A stretch of 22,639 bases of DNA from UBA9715 sp003452695 (GTDB taxonomy: Bacteria; Actinomycetota; Coriobacteriia; Coriobacteriales; Eggerthellaceae). The notes under the pieces were generated by a model. It had not been told where the DNA came from, did not search any database, and saw only the letters and a program-made list of their open reading frames with translations. The position numbers and the translations under genes were made by a program. Below are positions 15,422 through 22,616 of this stretch, one piece after another (position 1 is the stretch's first letter; every line of letters starts with the position of its first letter). The stretch is taken from assembly GCA_946625225.1 (NCBI GenBank), contig CAMOTA010000037.1, positions 1 to 22,639 of the forward strand, in the 5' to 3' direction.

Positions 15422-16607
15422 GCAGGGGACGCAGGCTGCGCTCCAGAATGCCGTGAAGGTGCGCGATGGCCATGCCGTAGTTCACGATGGGCACCCCCGC
15501 CGCGCGGGCGCAGGCAACGCGGTGCGCCATTTCCTTTTCGTTCATCATGCAGGCCCCGCAGTGCACGACGAGCGCGAACTCGGACAGGTCGTCGGGAAAA
15601 TCGCCGCCCGACACGAACGTGAACTGCGGCTGCGCACCGGCATGCTGGCGAATCCACGCGGGAATTTTCACGGTGCCGATGTCCTCGCATTGGCGGTGGT
15701 GCGTGCACCCCTCGGCTATGAGAACGCGGTCGCCGTCCGCAAGCGACCCGAGCGCACGCGCGCCTTCCACGAAGGCGTCGAGGCTTCCCTTGTAGCGCGC
15801 CATCAGGATGGAAAACGACGTGAGCGGCGTTTCGTCGGGAACGGCCTTCGCCACGGCGCCGAACACCTGCGAATCGGTGATGACGAGCCGTGGCGGCGTG
15901 GCGAGCGCGCCGAGCAGGTCCGAAAGCTCCTCGGGCTGGCACACGAGCGCGCTGGCGTGCGTGTCCAGGATGTCGCGCAGGACCATCTGCTGGGGCAAGA
16001 TGATGCGGCCTTTCGGTGCCGATTCGTCTATGGGGACGACGAGCACGACCACATCGCCTTCGTCCACGAGGTCCGCGACCAGGCGCTTGCGCGGGCCGGC
16101 GTCTGCCACCTGCCTGCCGATGAGCTCCTTCAGCTCCCCGATGCCCGTTCCCGCCAGCGCGCTGACGTACAGCTCGTTGTCCCGACGGTCGGTCGGCGCG
16201 GCGCCTTCCAGCAAGTCGGCCTTGTTCCAGGCCACGATGTAGGGAACCCCGCGCCGCTCGAATTCGGCTATCAGGTCGCGGTCGGGCGCCGACATGCCCG
16301 CCGTCGCATCGACCACGAGCACGGCGATATCGCAGCGGCGCAACGCCTGTTTCGCACGCCGCACGCGCAACGCGCCGAGGTCGCCCTCGTCGTCGATGCC
16401 GGGCGTGTCGACGATGACCACCGGCCCGATGGGCAGCAGCTCCATCGCCTTCTTCACCGGGTCGGTCGTCGTTCCCAGCGTATCCGACACCACGGCCAGG
16501 TCCTGGCCCGTAACGGCGTTCACCACGCTCGATTTCCCCGCGTTGCGCACGCCGAAGAACCCGATGTGCACCCGTTCGCCCGAAGGCACCTCGTTCAACC
16601 CTGCCAC
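15417..16607 (-). CDS. hydF: [FeFe]-hydrogenase maturation GTPase HydF
   Basis: 396 residues. HydF is the scaffold on which the diiron precursor is assembled and from which it is delivered to the hydrogenase. The GTPase domain has P-loop GVRNAGKS (19-26), switch GTTTDPV (45-51), DTPG (67-70) and NKAD (128-131). A dimerisation domain follows, then the [4Fe-4S] domain with C301-x-H303 ... H349-C350-x2-C353 (CxH-x45-HCxxC). The GTG at 16607 is chosen because AGAGGGGG precedes it and the next residues (MAGLNEVPSGERVHIGFFG) match where HydF proteins begin. An ATG at 16718 with GGAG close upstream is possible and would add 37 Ala/Gly-rich residues of doubtful value. It converges on hydG. A palindrome lies just upstream of the longer start. 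Confidence 0.94.
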   Translation of the reverse strand: MAGLNEVPSGERVHIGFFGVRNAGKSSVVNAVTGQDLAVVSDTLGTTTDPVKKAMELLPIGPVVIVDTPGIDDEGDLGALRVRRAKQALRRCDIAVLVVDATAGMSAPDRDLIAEFERRGVPYIVAWNKADLLEGAAPTDRRDNELYVSALAGTGIGELKELIGRQVADAGPRKRLVADLVDEGDVVVLVVPIDESAPKGRIILPQQMVLRDILDTHASALVCQPEELSDLLGALATPPRLVITDSQVFGAVAKAVPDETPLTSFSILMARYKGSLDAFVEGARALGSLADGDRVLIAEGCTHHRQCEDIGTVKIPAWIRQHAGAQPQFTFVSGGDFPDDLSEFALVVHCGACMMNEKEMAHRVACARAAGVPIVNYGMAIAHLHGILERSLRPLQ

Positions 16608-16725
16608 AATGCCCCCTCTCGCGCTTGTGGCCGAGCGCGCTTCAGCGCCCACGCGCGCTGCGCCAACGTTGGCATCGGCGTCAGCGCCAGCACCCGAGCG
16701 TGCTCCCACATCGCGCATTTCGCTC

Positions 16726-16744
16726 CATTACTTCAGGGGTAATG
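16726..16744. promoter_or_regulatory. Operator-like palindrome CATTAC-N7-GTAATG upstream of hydF
   Basis: A perfect 6-bp inverted repeat with a 7-nt spacer, followed by TACCAT. The partner site at 10353-10371 has the same spacing and flanking bases. On the minus strand the flank gives TGGTACATT, an extended -10-like sequence, so the palindrome would sit over or just after a hydF promoter. Confidence 0.5.
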
Positions 16745-16992
16745 TACCATCCTTCAGCTTCCGAAGCATGGCGCCGCGCATCCGAGACGCACGACCGACG
16801 GCCAAACCGCGGCCAGCGGCTTATGGCTCCGCGCTACTTCCCGCAACCCGGCCGGCAGCGAAGGCCGAGATTCGCACTCGGCTTCGGCCTTGTTCTCGTA
16901 TTCGTCGGGAAATCGGACAGAGATTTGCCGTGGCGTTTTCCCGATGGGCCTCGAAATAAGCACGGGGGCACGCCGGCGCTTGCCCAGCCTCT
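16745..16992 (-). other. Intergenic stretch with a possible decayed small gene
   Basis: On the minus strand a GTG-initiated frame (16963) reads VLISRPIGKTPRQISVRFPD then EYENKAEAECE, reminiscent of the first strand and helix of a ribbon-helix-helix protein, but then becomes Arg/Ala/Pro-rich and lacks a ribosome-binding site. I treat it as a weak remnant at best. No other gene, RNA or terminator is evident. Confidence 0.15.
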
Positions 16993-17079
16993 CTGAACAT
17001 GGGCAACCGGCCCGTCTTCCAGACGTTCGACCCCTGCGAAGTCGCCCTCGTTCCCTCCCCGCCCCCGCCGCCGACCGGA
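16993..17079 (+). repeat. Dispersed hairpin repeat, copy B (diverged)
   Basis: Reads in the same direction as copy A and inverse to copy C. It can be aligned to copy C over its whole length, including CTTCCAG, ACCCCTGC, GCCCTC and CCCCGCCGCCG blocks. The hairpin is kept in altered form: GAACATGGGC (16995-17004) pairs with GCCCGTCTTC (17010-17019). From 17080 to 17417 I see no gene; TATAAC near 17385 could be the -10 of the next gene. Confidence 0.6.
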
Positions 17080-17417
17080 CTGCTGGCACTAACGCTTTCA
17101 TGCCTTCACGCAGCAAGTATCTACGAGGGATCCTTTGCACTTAAACGGGCGAACGAAGACGAGCTAGCGACTATCACGATCACGGCTTGAAAAGCGGTTC
17201 GGGCGGATTTCCCGATTTCAACGACGGCAACGGGCGTCTACCCAGGTCCGCTTGACGCCATCTGCATGATTGCCGCATCTGCAAAGCCGAAACGACTCTT
17301 CGCGGTAATGCGTGTCAGATGCATGCCACATTCTGGGAAGATATGTGGGAATTCCTGTTGTAAAAGTGGTTCCACCTGGTCATATAACTGTAAGCAGTTT
17401 CATTGTAGTATCGAGCT

Positions 17418-18371
17418 ATGAACACTACCAGCAACATCGTCATTGCCGACGAATCGGCGCTCCACGTCTACCTGCATTGCGGCGGACTCGAGCGCATCGG
17501 GGCGCATCGCACGCTCGACGAGCCTCTATCGCCTACTCCCCTCGACCAAGCCGCGATTCAATCGGTGCAACTGGATCATCCCCTCTACGGGGACGCACCC
17601 GTGAAGCTGCTGACAGGAAGCATGGCATCGCGGCGAAAAACCCAGCGCTACGTCATGCGATGCTGTTCGAGCGAACTGCCTTCGAAATCGTTCGTGAAAC
17701 TGAAAGAGGGGCTGTACCTCGCATCGCCTGAACTCGTTTTTGCGCGGATGGCCTCCTTCGTTTCGGAAGCAAAGCTGGCGCTTATCGGGATCGACCTCTG
17801 CGCACGCTATTACATTCGCACTCCTGGAAACGAGATCTGCGACCGCGACCGATTCGCAACGACGCCTGCAGAACTCGCCGATTACCTGAAAGTCATGCCG
17901 AATATCGCGGGTACCTCGAAGGCAAGGCGCGCACTAGGCGAAATTGCCGAAAACAGCGGGTCGCCCTTGGAGAGCAAGATGTTCCTCCAGTTCAGCTCTC
18001 CAATGCGGAAAGGCGGATTCGCACTGCCATTCACCCATATGAACTACGATGTTCGGGCCGGCCGCCTTGCGCATATTACCGAGCAAGGCGACTTCTGCAT
18101 AGACCTGGTGAACCCCGCTATGAAAATCGGCGTGGAATACGATGGCGAAGAGCACCACGGCGATGCCAGCCGCGATAAGAGGCGCAGGAATGGACTGGCC
18201 TCGCTTGGCTATACCATCTTCCCCATCGACAAATCGGTTCTGTTCGACCCGGAAGCAACCGAGAAGGCCGCCTACCAGATTGCCCAAAGAATTGGGCGAA
18301 GAATCCGCAAGCCAAAAAACTGGGAAGCGAAATACGCGGAACTCCGCACGGAGCTTGGCCTGCCCACATAA
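17418..18371 (+). CDS. Putative PD-(D/E)XK (DUF559-like) endonuclease-domain protein
   Basis: 317 residues, no signal or membrane segment. The C-terminal half carries a restriction-endonuclease-like pattern: Glu185 (SPLESK), Asp229 in FCIDLVN, then Glu240-x-Asp242 in IGVEYDGEEHH, followed by a basic helix (RDKRRRNGL) and GYTIFPI, as in DUF559/Vsr-type domains. The N-terminal half, with LPSKSFVKLKEGLYLASPEL and FARMASF, resembles a Coriobacteriia-expanded family related in style to AbiEi-like proteins. Codon use at the start is less GC-biased than in neighbours. There is no good ribosome-binding site before the ATG; TATAAC at about 17385 may be a -10. It stands alone and is followed by an 800-nt repeat region. 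Nuclease activity is an inference from motif pattern only; the role is unknown. Confidence 0.7.
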   Translation: MNTTSNIVIADESALHVYLHCGGLERIGAHRTLDEPLSPTPLDQAAIQSVQLDHPLYGDAPVKLLTGSMASRRKTQRYVMRCCSSELPSKSFVKLKEGLYLASPELVFARMASFVSEAKLALIGIDLCARYYIRTPGNEICDRDRFATTPAELADYLKVMPNIAGTSKARRALGEIAENSGSPLESKMFLQFSSPMRKGGFALPFTHMNYDVRAGRLAHITEQGDFCIDLVNPAMKIGVEYDGEEHHGDASRDKRRRNGLASLGYTIFPIDKSVLFDPEATEKAAYQIAQRIGRRIRKPKNWEAKYAELRTELGLPT

Positions 18372-18430
18372 GCAAGGAACCGCATCCTTCAACCGATTAC
18401 GACCACGGCCCCGTGGAAACCCGCACCCTT

Positions 18431-18630
18431 CGACCGATTACCGCCACGGCCCCGCGGAAACCCGCACCCTTCGACCGGCCCCGCCGCACCCCGATTCAAC
18501 CGCCCTCTGCGGCCGATTTGCGCCGCGCCCCGACCGATTACCGCCACGGCCCCGCGGAAACCCGCACCCTTCGACCGGCCCCGCCGCACCCCGATTCAAC
18601 CGCCCTCTGCGGCCGATTTGCGCCGCGCCC
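18431..18630. repeat. Perfect 100-bp tandem duplication
   Basis: 18431-18530 and 18531-18630 are identical base for base, and the start of a third unit follows at 18631. A diverged partial unit precedes at about 18393-18430. Each unit holds CCTCTGCGGCCGATTTGCGC, a block that recurs in variant form at 18646-18660 and 18740-18758. No start, stop or codon pattern suggests coding. Confidence 0.9.
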
Positions 18631-18654
18631 CGACCGATAATCCGCCCTCTGCGG

Positions 18655-18831
18655 CCGATTCCTGCCAGCTTTTGGTTTTCATGGCATAAATCGGCGGTAG
18701 AGAGCGAGCCCGTGGCTGGAATCGGGGGTAGAGGTCGACCTCTGCGGCCTATTTGCGCCAACCACTCGACCTCTACCCCCAATCCTTGCCACGAAAATCT
18801 GAAACTGGCAGAAATCGGGGGTAGAGGTCGA
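18655..18831. repeat. Cluster of competing hairpin repeats (BIME-like)
   Basis: The 15-mer GGGGGTAGAGGTCGA occurs at 18724-18738 and 18817-18831, and inverted at 18766-18780, so the middle copy can pair with either side. Hairpin 1 pairs CCGATT..TGCCA (18655-18667) with TGGCA..AATCGG (18682-18694). Hairpin 2 pairs 18766-18791 with 18806-18831 over 26 positions with three mismatches. The two loops, one read inverted, are similar (GCTTTTGGTTTTCA and GTTTCAGATTTTCG), so the hairpins are opposed copies of one element. Confidence 0.75.
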
Positions 18832-18888
18832 CCTGCGGGCTCCTGCCCGGAAAAGCTGCAGTTAAGAGGCAGCTTCTATCAGGGAAGC

Positions 18889-18942
18889 GCCCCGCCGGCC
18901 CTGCCCCGCCGGCCCTGCCCCGCCGGCTCTGCCCCGCCGGGG
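18889..18942. repeat. 14-bp GC-rich tandem repeat, almost four copies
   Basis: Unit GCCCCGCCGGCCCT at 18889, 18903 and 18917 (one change), with a partial fourth at 18931. Each unit holds a small CCGG-centred palindrome. It is followed by a noticeably AT-richer stretch to about 19010. Confidence 0.85.
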
Positions 18943-19187
18943 TTGTCTCAAATTGTTTCGCTTGTGAATTACAGAATCATCCCGTCCTTTATTGCCATGG
19001 ACGGCAATCCTTGTGGAAAACGCATGGCGGCGGGCGTCGAGCGTTGAAGACATTTGGGCGGTGAACAGTCCGCATCTACTGAAAACTGTAGTTTACCCAG
19101 ATCGGTCACCAGTTGCTTCACACGTCTTCGATCACGGCCTGTGCCGCCGACAAAAGCCGCGGCACAGGGAAAGCATGGACCCGCGGT
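18943..19187. other. Intergenic stretch downstream of the membrane-protein gene
   Basis: Holds an AT-richer segment, an AAACTGTAGTTT palindrome (about 19084-19095), and a 9-bp hairpin CCTGTGCCG/CGGCACAGG (19138-19146 and 19160-19168) about 20 nt after the minus-strand stop at 19188. The hairpin has no T run, so its role as terminator is doubtful. No gene recognised. Confidence 0.35.
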
Positions 19188-20894
19188 TCATTTGGGCAGT
19201 TGGGAATCTGGGGAATGGGAACCCGAGGAAAGCGCATGGCAGAGGGTGCCGAGCATGAGGGGGGCGGTGTAGAACAGGGGCAAGGCGTAGCGGGCAGACG
19301 ACGTGGGGCCGATGATGAGCACGGCCAACGACAAGGCCACCGGCACGAACACGATGGCATAGCGCTTGTCGCGCGCACAGGCAAGGAGACAGCAGATGAT
19401 GGGAATCCACCCCGTGTACAGCCCTCGCCCGAGCAGGAACGCGAGCAGCGGGTTGGTGGACACGGCATCGGTGTACACGGTATCCACCTGTTTGGCCCAA
19501 GTCTTGATGGGTTCAGGTTTGTACCAGGTGTAATGCCAGTTGTCGGCGTTCTTCGCCTGGGCGAACCCGCGCGTGTTCGCTTCGGGGAACTCGCAGGTAT
19601 GGTAATACGTTATGGCCTTGCCGGGAGCCAGGAACGACCCGTTCAGCCGGCAGATCGTCCACGTGTACTCGCCCGGATGGCGCAGGCCGATGCTCAGGTA
19701 GGCCTTCAGGAATTCCGCGTAATCGGAAGCCTGCGTGCCCAGGCGCCGCTGGTCCTTCACCTGGTCGGTAATCGTGGGCCGATACGCTTCGACGGCGGCA
19801 TCCACGTCCAGCACGGCGTCGACCGCGCTGCGCTCATCGGCGGTAAGGTCGTCCGATTCGCGCACGACGGTTATCACCTGCTGGTACAACGTGCCGAACA
19901 CTTCCTCGTTGCCGCCCGGCGCCACGCCTCCGATGGCGGGGTACAACACGGCGGGCACAAGCCCCTGAAAGACCAGCAACGGCGCCGCGATGCACACGGC
20001 CAGCTGCTTCCAGTATCCACGATAGGCCACGAGCATGACGAGCATGCCCGGCACGAGCACGTACACGCCGGTTTTCTTCGTGACAAAGCACAGCAGCGTG
20101 GCCAGCGCAAACAAAGCGGTTCGCCGCCAGCTGCCCAGGGCCTTGCCGCGGGTGCGGAACGCTTCCAGGTACAGCACCGTCCACAGCACGTAGATGGCCG
20201 AGAACGTGGAATCCTTCAGCATCGTGGCCGCATAGAAGCCGAACAGCGGGACAAGGGCGAAGAAGGCAAGCGTTACCAGCCGAAACACCTTCGGCACGGC
20301 CAGGCGCTCCAGGTAGCAGCAGCTCAGGGCCAACATCCAGGCCGTGAAGGCGCTCTGGACGAGCGCAAGCAGGAACAGCCCCGCGTTCTGCGACCCGAAC
20401 AGCGCATCGCCCACCCACACGAACGAGCCGTACAGCAGCGTGTCGAACACGGGATGGTGGTCCACGAACTCCGCATCTACGTAGCCGCCCGAATACAGCG
20501 TGGGCGCTGGCGTCTGGAACTGGTAGATCTGGCTCATGGCATCGGTGTTGGCCGCAGCCGGATACTGCAGCACCAGGCAGGGAATCCAGAACAGGAAGAT
20601 GATGCCGGTGCAGATGGCGATGGAACGCGCATCCAGGGTCAGAGGCAACCAGGGAAGCGGGTTGTGCCGTGCCGTGCGCTCGACTATTCCCGGGCCGCGC
20701 CGCAGCACGAACAGCGCGCAGGGAAAGGCTATGGCCGCCACCACAAGGGCAGCAATGACCATGATAGCGGTCGCGCTCAGCGGGCCGATAGCGGGCAGGC
20801 GGTCGGTGCCTATCTGGATGATGCATGCCGGCACCGTCAGGCCGAGCACGCAGGCCAGCACCGCCGAGAACGCTCTTTCGCGCCAGGCCGTCAT
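19188..20894 (-). CDS. Polytopic membrane protein, DUF6020/GT-C glycosyltransferase-like
   Basis: 568 residues with roughly a dozen membrane segments, the first two at about 10-27 and 40-63. A loop after the third carries NTDAMSQIYQFQ (116-127) and DHHPVFDTLLYG (145-156), the Asp and His-His-Pro pattern typical of GT-C-fold enzymes that use lipid-linked sugars. A large extracytoplasmic domain lies near the C terminus (about 380-500, with WYKPEPIKTWAK), followed by final membrane helices. The ATG at 20894 overlaps the licD stop as ATGA, so translation is probably coupled. Together with LicD it suggests modification of a cell-surface polymer. The family label DUF6020 is from memory of motif layout; the substrate cannot be read from sequence. 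Confidence 0.75.
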   Translation of the reverse strand: MTAWRERAFSAVLACVLGLTVPACIIQIGTDRLPAIGPLSATAIMVIAALVVAAIAFPCALFVLRRGPGIVERTARHNPLPWLPLTLDARSIAICTGIIFLFWIPCLVLQYPAAANTDAMSQIYQFQTPAPTLYSGGYVDAEFVDHHPVFDTLLYGSFVWVGDALFGSQNAGLFLLALVQSAFTAWMLALSCCYLERLAVPKVFRLVTLAFFALVPLFGFYAATMLKDSTFSAIYVLWTVLYLEAFRTRGKALGSWRRTALFALATLLCFVTKKTGVYVLVPGMLVMLVAYRGYWKQLAVCIAAPLLVFQGLVPAVLYPAIGGVAPGGNEEVFGTLYQQVITVVRESDDLTADERSAVDAVLDVDAAVEAYRPTITDQVKDQRRLGTQASDYAEFLKAYLSIGLRHPGEYTWTICRLNGSFLAPGKAITYYHTCEFPEANTRGFAQAKNADNWHYTWYKPEPIKTWAKQVDTVYTDAVSTNPLLAFLLGRGLYTGWIPIICCLLACARDKRYAIVFVPVALSLAVLIIGPTSSARYALPLFYTAPLMLGTLCHALSSGSHSPDSQLPK

Positions 20895-22225
20895 GCGTCC
20901 GCGCCCGCTCCCGCGGCGGCGTCCGCGCCTGCACCCCAGGCGCCCGCGCTCGTCCCCGCGCCAGCGCCCGCCCCCGCGCCAGCGCCCTCTCCCGCGGCGG
21001 CGTCCGCGCCTGCACCCCAGGCGCCCGCACCGCGGGCGCGCGCAATGCGAACCGCGGTATGCCCGCAGGCCGCAACCGCGCCCCGAGCGACTTTCGCAGC
21101 AAAGCGCAACACGCCCGCCCCCGCACGGCCCGCGTGCGAAAGCGCAACACCCGCCATGCGGCCCAGATGGCCCGCGCGCGCCATGCCGGAACCAGCCAGG
21201 TCGACCGATTGCGCTTTCTCTCCGCCGGTCCATGCGCACGGTGCGTCCGGCTCCGCCTTGGCGCCCGCTCCCGCGGCGGTAGCGCCCGCCCCCGCGGCGC
21301 CCGCCCCGACGCCGCCCGCCGCAGGGGCCTCGGCGGCAGCGCCTTCGTTCACGCAGTAGTACTTCCCCTTGAACGCCGTGTAGGGCACGTCCATGTTGGC
21401 GTACACGATGTTGTGCTTGGCCGTGCGGTCCTTCATGGGCGGAAGCTGCATGTAGTCGCCGAACAGCACTTCCATGTACTTCTCGGCCCCATCGGCTATG
21501 AGCACCTCGTGGCCCTCGAACATGACGGGCTTGCAGGTGTCGAACCATTCGCGCGGCATCTTCACGAACTTCATCTTGAATCCGGTCGTCAGCTCCACGG
21601 CATAGGGGCACTCGTCCCAGGGCCAGCGAGTCATGCGCTTCTCGCACCATTTCCAGATGCGGTAGCGCGCTTCGCGGCTGCGCACGAGCGCAAGCGGCAC
21701 ATGCGTCAGCAGCCGTATGACCTTGCCCTGATGGTCGGGAAGACGCTGCGAGATATAGATGGACTGCAACATGGCCAGCACGAGCTGCTCTGCCCGCGCC
21801 AGGCGCCCGGCAGGTGCGGCGTCCATGGCCATGATGTCGATGGGAATGCCGTGGTTGATGTCCTCGTCTTTCGAATGCCTGTTTATGAACGTGCCGCGGT
21901 CGTCCTTCAGAAACGAGCAGTTTATGTGATAGCACTCGGTGCGCGAGTTGCGGCACAGGTGGTAATGCGGGTCGTCGTTCACATCGTCCCAGATGCGATG
22001 CAGTCGCTCGTAGTCGGGACGGGGTATCCACACGTCCACGTCGTCGTCCCATTCGATGAAGCCGCCTTCGCGCAACGCCCCGACGCAGGTGCCCCCGCCC
22101 AAGGTGTAGCGGATGTTGTTGGCGCGGCAGATCTTGTCCAGGTGCAGCAGGCATCCCAGTTCCTTTTCCTGCAAGTCGCGCAATTCCGCATGCGGTATGC
22201 TGGTCAGGTCGAAGTACTCGCGCAT
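20891..22225 (-). CDS. LicD-family protein with long Ala/Gly-rich tail
   Basis: 444 residues. LicD/fukutin-type nucleotidyltransferase-like domain in residues 10-290: ELGCLLHLDKICRANNI, then TLGGGTCVGALREGGFIEWD and DDVDVWIPRPDY (42-72) with the metal-binding acidic cluster. LicD enzymes add phosphocholine or related groups to teichoic acids and surface glycans. From about residue 294 to the end it is Ala/Gly low-complexity with a repeated AGAWGAGADAAAG block, much longer than LicD proteins normally extend. The ATG at 22225 is chosen (AAAGG just upstream, homologues begin near FDLTSIPHAELR-like sequence) over one 45 nt upstream. Overlaps the downstream membrane-protein gene by 4 nt. Confidence 0.88.
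   Translation of the reverse strand: MREYFDLTSIPHAELRDLQEKELGCLLHLDKICRANNIRYTLGGGTCVGALREGGFIEWDDDVDVWIPRPDYERLHRIWDDVNDDPHYHLCRNSRTECYHINCSFLKDDRGTFINRHSKDEDINHGIPIDIMAMDAAPAGRLARAEQLVLAMLQSIYISQRLPDHQGKVIRLLTHVPLALVRSREARYRIWKWCEKRMTRWPWDECPYAVELTTGFKMKFVKMPREWFDTCKPVMFEGHEVLIADGAEKYMEVLFGDYMQLPPMKDRTAKHNIVYANMDVPYTAFKGKYYCVNEGAAAEAPAAGGVGAGAAGAGATAAGAGAKAEPDAPCAWTGGEKAQSVDLAGSGMARAGHLGRMAGVALSHAGRAGAGVLRFAAKVARGAVAACGHTAVRIARARGAGAWGAGADAAAGEGAGAGAGAGAGTSAGAWGAGADAAAGAGADA
20901..21028. repeat. 47-bp direct repeat, 81-bp period, inside licD tail
   Basis: 20901-20947 and 20982-21028 differ at one base. The 81-bp period is 27 codons, so copy-number change would keep the reading frame and alter the length of the Ala/Gly tail. 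Confidence 0.8.
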
Positions 22226-22258
22226 AGGTGCCTTTCGGGTCGTGGAAACATGTATCGC

Positions 22259-22264
22259 AGTATA
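22259..22264 (-). promoter_or_regulatory. -10 box for the licD operon
   Basis: TATACT on the minus strand, 34 nt upstream of the licD ATG. The -35 region is weak (TTTTC-type). Confidence 0.45.
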
Positions 22265-22349
22265 GCGCACCTCGGGAAAGCGAAAATGATGAGCATATGC
22301 TTTCGAGCGCGGAAACCGGGGGTGCGTCCCGGGGCCCTACCGCCCATGG

Positions 22350-22437
22350 CCCGGACGGCGGCGGGGACGGGGAGAGGGGTGAGGGTGATTCTGCAGGGGC
22401 CGAGCGCCTGGAAAACAAGCCGATGGCTCGTTTTCAG
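22350..22437. repeat. Dispersed hairpin repeat, copy C (complete)
   Basis: Inverse relative of copies A and B. It includes the hairpin GAAAACAAGCC (22411-22421) and GGCTCGTTTTC (22425-22435) with a 3-nt loop and one mismatch, ending in a T-rich arm. In copy A the corresponding base restores perfect pairing with this second arm. Confidence 0.75.
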
Positions 22438-22556
22438 CGAAGCCGAGCAAACGTGAGCTTGCCCCCGTACTGGTTTGAAGCCTTTATCCGATAGCGTTGC
22501 GGCACTAGGGCCTAATTCTTGAATAACTAGTCATCTCTGCTTTTCGCGTCATCGCA

Positions 22557-22616
22557 CCCCATCCACCCGCAACCCCGGTCTCGCGGAAACGAGGGCGGAC
22601 TTGCGGGTGGACGGGG
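22557..22616. repeat. Long inverted repeat near window end
   Basis: 16-nt arms 22557-22572 and 22601-22616 (CCCCATCCACCCGCAA and inverse) pair with one mismatch, with a small inner CTCG/CGAG stem in the 28-nt spacer. There is no T run. No gene is seen from 22438 to the end of the window. Confidence 0.65.

Noticed and set aside
16999..17190. Small plus-strand gene of 63 codons
   Set aside because: Most of its first half is copy B of the dispersed repeat; the same frame in copy C is not a plausible protein.
18431..18630. CRISPR array
   Set aside because: Units are contiguous 100-bp identical copies without unique spacers, and no cas gene is nearby.
17418..18831. Retron or RNA-guided nuclease locus (hairpin array next to putative nuclease)
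   Set aside because: No reverse transcriptase, RuvC or HNH motif is visible; co-location alone is not enough to claim such a system.
19113..21359. 748-codon plus-strand open frame
   Set aside because: Low-complexity shadow opposite the membrane-protein gene and the licD tail; no motif or ribosome-binding site.
19188..22418. Single 1076-codon minus-strand frame spanning both licD and the membrane-protein gene
   Set aside because: Its first half is an out-of-frame shadow of licD; the real membrane protein starts at 20894 with an ATGA overlap and conserved N-terminal helices.
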